DNA of 18,529 bases, taken from positions 1-18,529 of the forward strand of contig DASXXX010000386.1 in NCBI GenBank assembly GCA_036502765.1, read 5' to 3'. This document shows, piece by piece, positions 14,334 to 18,529 of the stretch; positions within the stretch are counted from its first letter, which is position 1; each line of letters begins with the position of its first letter. The notes under the pieces are model-generated. The model was not told the DNA's origin. It was given only the letters and a program-made list of their open reading frames with translations, and did no database searches. The position numbers and the translations under genes were made by a program. Source of the stretch: DASUAS01 sp036502765 (GTDB lineage: Bacteria > Actinomycetota > Acidimicrobiia > IMCC26256 > DASPTH01).

Positions 14334-16214
14334 TCAGCCCTGCGTTTCCGGGACCGTGACGGCTTCATCGACTGCCGCCACGGACAGTGAGACGTTAGCC
14401 GACTCCAAGGGCGCGATCCGCCACAGCCGACGCTCCTTGCTCACTCCCTTGAGTTCTACCGGACCGAGCGGGTACACGGGCAGCGGGCATGTGACGCGAC
14501 TCAGAACAGCGTCTGACAGGACTATTTCACCGCGCGGCGCAGCCGAGCACAGGCGGGCACCCACGTTGACGGTGTCGCCGACCACGTCGTACTGGCGGCG
14601 GCGACCACCGCCGAAGTGCGCGGCCACCGCCTCGCCCGAGTTCAGACCGATGCCGAACGACACCTCGGGCGCACCCTGCTCGAGGAGCTCGACGTTGAGC
14701 TGAGGGGTGAGCTGCTGGATCGCGATCGCGCCCTCGAGCGCGCGTTGCGGGTGGTCATCCGTGGGCAGGGGCGCCCCCCACACCGCGAACACCTCGTCGC
14801 CGACGTACTTCATGAGCGTGCCGTCCATCGCGAGCACGATGTCGGTGACACGGTCGTAGTAGTGGTTGAGCATCGTCCGCACGACCGCGGGTTCGAGGTT
14901 CTCCGACAGCGCGGTGAACCCGCGCAGGTCGCAGAACAGCACGGTCATGTCGAGACGTTCACCTTCGACCGCGCTCCCAGCGCGGTCCTCGTCGACGAGA
15001 CGTTGCGCGACCGCTTCGGGCACGTACTGCGAGAACAGCGCGGTGACCTTCCGCCGTTGCCGTGTCTCACCGAAGTAGCGGAGGCCGAGCCCACCGATGA
15101 ACGCGAACAACACTGCCAACGACGGGTACACGAAGTTCATCACGTGCCCGTTGTTGAACCGCGTGAACGCGAAGACCACGTAGCCGAGACCGACGAGCAG
15201 CGTGACGATGATCGACGCCCAGAGCGGCAAGAGCAGCACCGCCGTCCCGACGATCAGCGTGATCAATGCAACCCACAGCAGCGTCTGCGAATCGGGCACC
15301 GGTTCCAGGTAGGTACCGGTGAGGATGGTGTTCGCGGCGTTGGCGTGGAACATCACGCCCGGCAGGTCGCTCGACTTGTTGACCGGCGCCGTCTTCACGT
15401 CGCCGAGGGTCGTGGCCGTCGCACCGACGAACACGATCTTGCCGGCGACCTTCTTCTTGTCGAACGTGTCGTTGATGACGTCGACCGCGGAGATCACCTT
15501 CGACGTCCCCGAGAGGTCGGGCGAGAAGTTCAGCAGCATCGACTTGGCATCGTCGGTCGGCACGAAACGGTCGCCCACCTGAAGCCCATTCGGGCGGACG
15601 ATGTACTGGCTCGGGTCGAGTCCGCGGTACTTCATGACCGCGGCGACCGAGAGCGCGGGGAGAAACGCCTGGTCGTCCGGCGTCGAAACGACGAGCGGCA
15701 CGCTGCGGCTGATGCCATCGGCCGGATCCTTGTTGAGGTGCACCTGGCCGATGGTCGCTCCTGTCGTCGCCGCGATCTCCGGAGCAATGGGACTGAGGTC
15801 GGTGGTGCTGTAGACGCCCTTGTGCGCGGGACCGATGGTCGGCTCCTCCGCGAGCACCACATTGCCGGCGCGGTCGATGGCGCCCCGCAGCGCAGCATCG
15901 GCTCCGGGCGTCGCCGACGGCGACCGGTAGATGACGTCGAAGGCGATCACCTTGGCCCCGGCCGCCTTCAGGTTGTCGACGAGCTGGGCCACCTTTTCGC
16001 GACCGAGCGGATATCCGAGGCCGCTGTCGGGGTCGATGGTCTTGGTGTCAAACCCGACGACCGCGATGTCACCGTCGTCAGGTGCGGCCGGAAACAAGGA
16101 GTCGGTGGCTCGCCGCTGGAACCCCCCGAAGACGTTGGCACTGAGCCCCACGGCAGCGATCGCGGTGATCGCCACCGTGAGCGCGAGGATCGACACGATC
16201 CGGCGGATCATCAC
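14334..16214 (-). CDS. CHASE2-domain class III adenylate cyclase
   Basis: A 626-residue membrane enzyme making cAMP from ATP. A helix (about 4-26) leads into an extracytoplasmic CHASE2 sensor (about 30-300: DIAVVGFDTKTID, AKVIAFDVIYRSP, GKIVFVGATATTLGD). Three membrane helices follow (about 310-385), then a linker (ALFSQYVPEAVAQRL) and the cyclase domain (about 420-600). Catalytic residues are complete: metal-binding D429 (VLFCDLRGF) and D473 (KYVGDEVF), purine-selecting K469 and D543 (QYDVVGD), and transition-state N550 and R554 (VNVGAR). Lys/Asp indicates ATP over GTP. The start is GTG 16214 or ATG 16211. It heads an operon with FecR, surface protein and cyclic-nucleotide-binding genes. CHASE2 ligands are unknown in general; here an envelope signal is likely. 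Confidence 0.93.
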   Translation of the reverse strand: MMIRRIVSILALTVAITAIAAVGLSANVFGGFQRRATDSLFPAAPDDGDIAVVGFDTKTIDPDSGLGYPLGREKVAQLVDNLKAAGAKVIAFDVIYRSPSATPGADAALRGAIDRAGNVVLAEEPTIGPAHKGVYSTTDLSPIAPEIAATTGATIGQVHLNKDPADGISRSVPLVVSTPDDQAFLPALSVAAVMKYRGLDPSQYIVRPNGLQVGDRFVPTDDAKSMLLNFSPDLSGTSKVISAVDVINDTFDKKKVAGKIVFVGATATTLGDVKTAPVNKSSDLPGVMFHANAANTILTGTYLEPVPDSQTLLWVALITLIVGTAVLLLPLWASIIVTLLVGLGYVVFAFTRFNNGHVMNFVYPSLAVLFAFIGGLGLRYFGETRQRRKVTALFSQYVPEAVAQRLVDEDRAGSAVEGERLDMTVLFCDLRGFTALSENLEPAVVRTMLNHYYDRVTDIVLAMDGTLMKYVGDEVFAVWGAPLPTDDHPQRALEGAIAIQQLTPQLNVELLEQGAPEVSFGIGLNSGEAVAAHFGGGRRRQYDVVGDTVNVGARLCSAAPRGEIVLSDAVLSRVTCPLPVYPLGPVELKGVSKERRLWRIAPLESANVSLSVAAVDEAVTVPETQG

Positions 16215-16247
16215 ACGACGCTTCAGTTGTCCGTCTCCGCTCCCCGG

Positions 16248-16271
16248 CGCGCCACCAAGAGTTGTGGCGCG
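16248..16271. promoter_or_regulatory. Inverted repeat between divergent cyclase and small membrane gene
   Basis: CGCGCCAC (16248-16255) and GTGGCGCG (16264-16271) are perfect 8-bp arms around the 8-base centre caagagtt. It lies 34 bp before the cyclase start and 33 bp before the small membrane protein start, in the only intergenic space they share. It could be an operator for a dimeric regulator or an RNA hairpin in the cyclase leader. Confidence 0.45.
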
Positions 16272-16303
16272 GATGACGGGTACAGCTTCGCGCGCGGGGA
16301 ATA

Positions 16304-16612
16304 ATGAAACTGATGCACCCCGCCCTCGCCGTCGAATTCACGTCCGCCGTCCTCGTGATCGTGGCCGTCGTCTCGGTGCTGCTGCTCGTCCTCATCATCG
16401 TGGCCCCGTGGCGCCAGGTGCGCGACGAACCGCCGATGGACAAGGCCGTGGAGGCCAAGCTCCTGCTCCACCGCAACCCCGACGAGCCCACCGGCGAGGT
16501 CCCGCGGGTCAGCGTGGTGCCACCCGACGACGGCGACCCCGACCCCGACCCCGACGCCGACCTCAGCGACCTCGCGGAGCTGAACGACCCGCCCGAAGCG
16601 CCGCCGTCCTGA
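16304..16612 (+). CDS. Small single-pass membrane protein
   Basis: A 102-residue protein with one strong membrane helix (about 12-34, VLVIVAVVSVLLLVLIIVAP). A cytoplasmic or surface tail follows that is Pro/Asp-rich and very acidic (DDGDPDPDPDADLSDLAEL). No domain or catalytic motif is recognised. ATG 16304 has GGGGA three bases upstream; the ATG at 16313 is an alternative. The helix plus structured-looking basic segment (PWRQVRDEPP) supports N-out, C-in topology. It is transcribed away from the cyclase and converges with the dehydratase gene, with paired hairpins between. The simple acidic tail could result from GC-rich composition, but the hydrophobic helix argues for a genuine gene. Function unknown. 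Confidence 0.6.
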   Translation: MKLMHPALAVEFTSAVLVIVAVVSVLLLVLIIVAPWRQVRDEPPMDKAVEAKLLLHRNPDEPTGEVPRVSVVPPDDGDPDPDPDADLSDLAELNDPPEAPPS

Positions 16613-16613
16613 A

Positions 16614-16631
16614 CCGGCTGGCCTGAGCCGG
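16614..16631 (+). terminator. Short hairpin after the small membrane gene
   Basis: CCGGCT (16614-16619) and AGCCGG (16626-16631) flank a 6-base loop, starting two bases after the stop codon. There is no T run. It probably acts together with the next hairpin. Confidence 0.35.
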
Positions 16632-16635
16632 CAAA

Positions 16636-16656
16636 CCCCTGAGGGTCACTCAGGGG
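16636..16656. terminator. Bidirectional hairpin between convergent genes
   Basis: CCCCTGAG (16636-16643) and CTCAGGGG (16649-16656) form a perfect 8-bp stem with loop ggtca. The loop carries the TGA stop of the dehydratase gene on the minus strand. Placed between convergent genes, it can end transcription in both directions, though there is no U tract. Confidence 0.5.
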
Positions 16657-17086
16657 GGTCGGTCACAGCGAAGAACATGCGGGCTTCGCAGGTGGTGACG
16701 TCGTCGACGCTCGCCCGGGCCTGCGCCCAGCCCCCACGCGCGCTGAGCCGTTCGACGTCGACCACCAGGCGCAACTCGTCACCCGGGCGCACGACGCGCC
16801 GGAAGCGGACCTTCTCGACGCCGCCGAAGAGGGCGAGTTTCCCGGTGTAGCGGTCGTCGCCGAGCAACGTGATGGCACCGGCCTGCGCGAGCGCCTCGAG
16901 TTGGATCACGCCTGGGACGATCGGGTTGCCGGGAAAATGACCGGCGAGAAAGAACTCGTCACCGGTGACGAGCCACCGCGCCTCGATGTGCTCTGCGACT
17001 GCGATCGCGTCGACCGCGTCGACGAAGCGGAACGGCGGACGGTGCGGGAGCAGCGCGACCAACGCGTCGGACTCGGGGAGTGACAT
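16646..17086 (-). CDS. fabZ: FabZ-type 3-hydroxyacyl-ACP dehydratase
   Basis: A 146-residue single hot-dog domain enzyme that removes water from 3-hydroxyacyl-ACP in fatty-acid elongation. It has the family opening LLPHRPPFRFVDAV (about 12-25). The active-site helix is FFLAGHFPGNPIVPGVIQLEALAQAG, here read as H50 and E64 with the standard 14-residue spacing; the Glu is the FabZ/FabA general acid-base position. The length is normal. I start at ATG 17086 (MSLPESDALVALLPHRP). An in-frame start at 17137 would add 17 residues unlike the family. AGGGA lies 4 bases upstream of 17086. It is divergent from fabD and shares a putative operator with it, supporting a fatty-acid role. A close relative outside fatty-acid synthesis cannot be excluded. 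Confidence 0.85.
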   Translation of the reverse strand: MSLPESDALVALLPHRPPFRFVDAVDAIAVAEHIEARWLVTGDEFFLAGHFPGNPIVPGVIQLEALAQAGAITLLGDDRYTGKLALFGGVEKVRFRRVVRPGDELRLVVDVERLSARGGWAQARASVDDVTTCEARMFFAVTDPPE

Positions 17087-17146
17087 GGGGTCCCTGTCGC
17101 TCTGGGGCCGGACAGGTTGTCGCCAGCCACTGTTCACGGAGACAAT

Positions 17147-17186
17147 CGTCGATTACTCGTGAGTAATCGACGTTACCCGCGAGTAA
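17147..17186. promoter_or_regulatory. Tandem TetR-type operator palindromes between fabZ and fabD
   Basis: Two 14-bp palindromes, TTACTCGTGAGTAA (17153-17166) and TTACCCGCGAGTAA (17173-17186), have centres 20 bp apart. They share the pattern TTACYCGYGAGTAA. The first extends to 12-bp arms (CGTCGATTACTC and GAGTAATCGACG, 17147-17172). The array is 61 bp before the dehydratase start and 131 bp before the fabD start, the only shared control region. Such paired sites suit cooperative binding of TetR-family dimers, which often control actinobacterial fatty-acid genes. The regulator is not encoded in the window. Confidence 0.7.
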
Positions 17187-17316
17187 TCGTCGACACTCGG
17201 TGCAGTCGACCGCGACGCGCGCTGTGCAACGCACCCAGATGTAACCACGCGCACGCGTCTGCGGTCGGAGTTCTTCACAGCTGGAACCGAGTGCACGAGG
17301 CGGAACGGGCGACACG

Positions 17317-18240
17317 GTGAGTATCGCGGTGGTCTTCCCCGGACAGGGGACCCAACAAGCCGGCATGGCACTGCCGTGGCGCGACCACGCGAGCTGGTCG
17401 GTCGTCGAGCGCGCCGAAGCCGCGTTGGGTGAACCGCTCGCGCACCTGATCACCGACGCTCCACCCGAGGCGCTCGCACGCACGCGCGAAGCACAACTCG
17501 CGGTGCTCCTCACCTCGCTCGTGGCGTGGGACGCGCTCGACCTCCCCAGCGACGACGTCGTCGCCTTCGCCGGCCACTCCCTCGGGCAAGTCACCGCACT
17601 CATCGCGTCGGGTGTGCTCACCCTCGACGACGGCGTGCGCTTCGCGGCTCGTCGCGCCGAACTCACCCAGGCCGCGGCCGACGCGCATCCCGGCAAGATG
17701 GCTGCGCTCCTCGGCGCGACCCCCGAGCAGGCCGAGGACGCGTGCACCGCCGCGCCCGACGGTTGCTGGGTCGCCAACGACAACGCCCCCGGTCAGGTCG
17801 TGATCGCGGGCACGCCCGACGGCCTCGCCGCCGGTTCGGCCCGGGCCCAGGAGCTCGGCGTCCGCCGGGTCACCGCCCTCAATGTGGGCGGCGCGTTCCA
17901 CACGCCCCTCATGGCCGACGCCACCGCCGGACTCTCGCTCGAGGTCGTCGGTCTCGAGCTCGCCAAGCCCGCGGCACCGGTCGTCTCCAACCACGACGCG
18001 GTCGCCTACGACGACGCCGACGGCTGGCGCGACCGCCTCCCGAACCACGTGTCCGTGCCCGTCCGCTGGCGCTCGACCATGGACACCCTCGTGGGACTCG
18101 GCGCCGACACGTTCTGCGAGGTCGGGCACGGCTCGATGCTCGCGGCGCTGGCCAAGCGCGGCGCCCCCGACGTCACCGTCCGCAACGTCGCCGTCCCCGG
18201 CGACATCCCCAACGCAGCTCTGACCCCGGAGGTCGCATAA
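17317..18240 (+). CDS. fabD: Malonyl-CoA:ACP transacylase
   Basis: A 307-residue enzyme that transfers malonate from CoA to acyl carrier protein, supplying type II fatty-acid synthesis in the cytosol. It opens with the typical VVFPGQGTQQAGMA. The nucleophilic S88 is in GHSLGQVTAL and the catalytic His is H195 in GGAFHTPLM. The conserved Gln is present in the N-terminal GQGTQ loop, and the C-terminal EVGHGSMLAALAKR matches the family. The length is normal. The start is GTG 17317, as the conserved first strand begins immediately (SIAVVFPGQG); the ribosome-binding site is weak. The upstream gap (17187-17316) has no gene. Three bases separate it from the biotin-carrier-like gene, so they are cotranscribed. 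Confidence 0.95.
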   Translation: MSIAVVFPGQGTQQAGMALPWRDHASWSVVERAEAALGEPLAHLITDAPPEALARTREAQLAVLLTSLVAWDALDLPSDDVVAFAGHSLGQVTALIASGVLTLDDGVRFAARRAELTQAAADAHPGKMAALLGATPEQAEDACTAAPDGCWVANDNAPGQVVIAGTPDGLAAGSARAQELGVRRVTALNVGGAFHTPLMADATAGLSLEVVGLELAKPAAPVVSNHDAVAYDDADGWRDRLPNHVSVPVRWRSTMDTLVGLGADTFCEVGHGSMLAALAKRGAPDVTVRNVAVPGDIPNAALTPEVA

Positions 18241-18243
18241 CCC

Positions 18244-18507
18244 ATGGAAGCCCTCTTGAACCACGGTGAAGGGCTCCTCGTGCCCGAGCGCATGATCATC
18301 GCTCCGTCGGTCGGTGTGTTCCGCCCGCTCGACGACGTCGACGCGGGTGACCACGTCGACGAAGGCCAGACCGTCGGCCACCTCGACGGCCCCGGCACCT
18401 CCACGCCCGTGTGCAGCCCCTTCCGCGGCCAGCTCGTCGGGATGCTCGTCCACCGCGGTGAGCGCCTCCGCGAGGGCCAGCCCGTCGCCTGGCTGCGAGT
18501 CGCCTGA
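18244..18507 (+). CDS. Biotin/lipoyl-carrier-like domain lacking the modified lysine
   Basis: An 87-residue protein with the barrel-sandwich hybrid pattern of biotin and lipoyl carriers: APSVGVFRP (20-28), then GDHVDEGQTVGHL (35-47), then SPFRGQLVGMLVHRGERLREGQPVAWL (58 onward, split here by motif). In biotin carriers the tip reads MKM, placing the Lys eight residues before the Pro of the following AP motif. Here that position is Gly51, within GPGTSTPV, so it cannot be biotinylated or lipoylated at the usual site. The start at ATG 18244 is 3 bases after the fabD stop. Its location between fabD and a probable fabH suggests a structural or regulatory part in fatty-acid synthesis, such as an acetyl-CoA carboxylase accessory, but this is inference. 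Confidence 0.7.
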   Translation: MEALLNHGEGLLVPERMIIAPSVGVFRPLDDVDAGDHVDEGQTVGHLDGPGTSTPVCSPFRGQLVGMLVHRGERLREGQPVAWLRVA

Positions 18508-18509
18508 GC

Positions 18510-18529
18510 ATGCGGGCTGCGATCTCCGG
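18510..18529 (+). CDS. First codons of the next gene, possibly fabH
   Basis: ATG 18510 follows the previous stop by 2 bases and opens a frame reading MRAAIS to the window end. FabH (3-oxoacyl-ACP synthase III) proteins often begin in this way, and fabD and fabH are commonly adjacent. Only six codons are present, so this is context inference. Confidence 0.35.

Noticed and set aside
12801..14390. 529-codon plus-strand open frame across the FecR and surface genes
   Set aside because: It spans two unrelated minus-strand genes with clear signal peptides and domains, so it is an antisense artefact.
16197..16209. GATCCGGCGGATC palindrome at the cyclase start
   Set aside because: It lies within the first codons of the cyclase (IRRI region) and is short and GC-rich, so chance is the simplest explanation.
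14616..16304. 562-codon plus-strand open frame opposite the CHASE2 cyclase
   Set aside because: Arg/Asp/Val-rich shadow with no domain; the opposite strand encodes a complete cyclase.

Overview
This is a high-GC window with frequent GTG and TTG starts. Its housekeeping genes are most like those of Actinobacteria. The order pdtaR-like regulator, polA, rpsA matches the arrangement in mycobacteria. An uncultured or Acidimicrobiia-type actinobacterium is my best guess, by inference only.

Region 1 (1-7001, all minus strand) is core chromosome. Reading in the direction of transcription it holds a short coiled-coil protein, an ANTAR response regulator (PdtaR-like), DNA polymerase I, a GT-C-type membrane protein, a class I methyltransferase and the 5' two-thirds of ribosomal protein S1. 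Region 2 (7041-8245, plus strand) holds a secreted coiled-coil/M23 peptidase and tRNA-Leu(CAA).

Region 3 (8225-12072) looks like a small, decayed integrative element in the tRNA-Leu gene. A 23-bp copy of the tRNA 3' end recurs 3.8 kb downstream. A tyrosine-integrase C-terminal remnant lies inside, and each end has a matched GGTCAC-N5-GGTCAC pair. The cargo is a CAP12/Pycsar-type TIR protein (probably anti-phage), an unknown helical protein, a frameshifted ECF sigma remnant joined to a YcxB-like remnant, an MTH1187-type thiamine-binding protein and a small unknown ORF.

Region 4 (12087-16214, minus strand) is a tightly packed four-gene cassette: CHASE2 adenylate cyclase, secreted FecR-domain protein, a surface protein with both a lipobox and an LAxTG sorting signal, and a free-standing cyclic-nucleotide-binding protein. 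Together they could form an envelope-sensing cAMP circuit. This is the best candidate for an undescribed system in the window.

Region 5 (16304-18529) holds a small single-pass membrane protein, then a divergent fatty-acid synthesis locus. A FabZ-type dehydratase lies on the minus strand; on the plus strand are fabD, a biotin-carrier-like protein lacking the biotin lysine, and the first codons of a gene that may be fabH. Two tandem palindromes between fabZ and fabD look like TetR-type operators controlling both directions.
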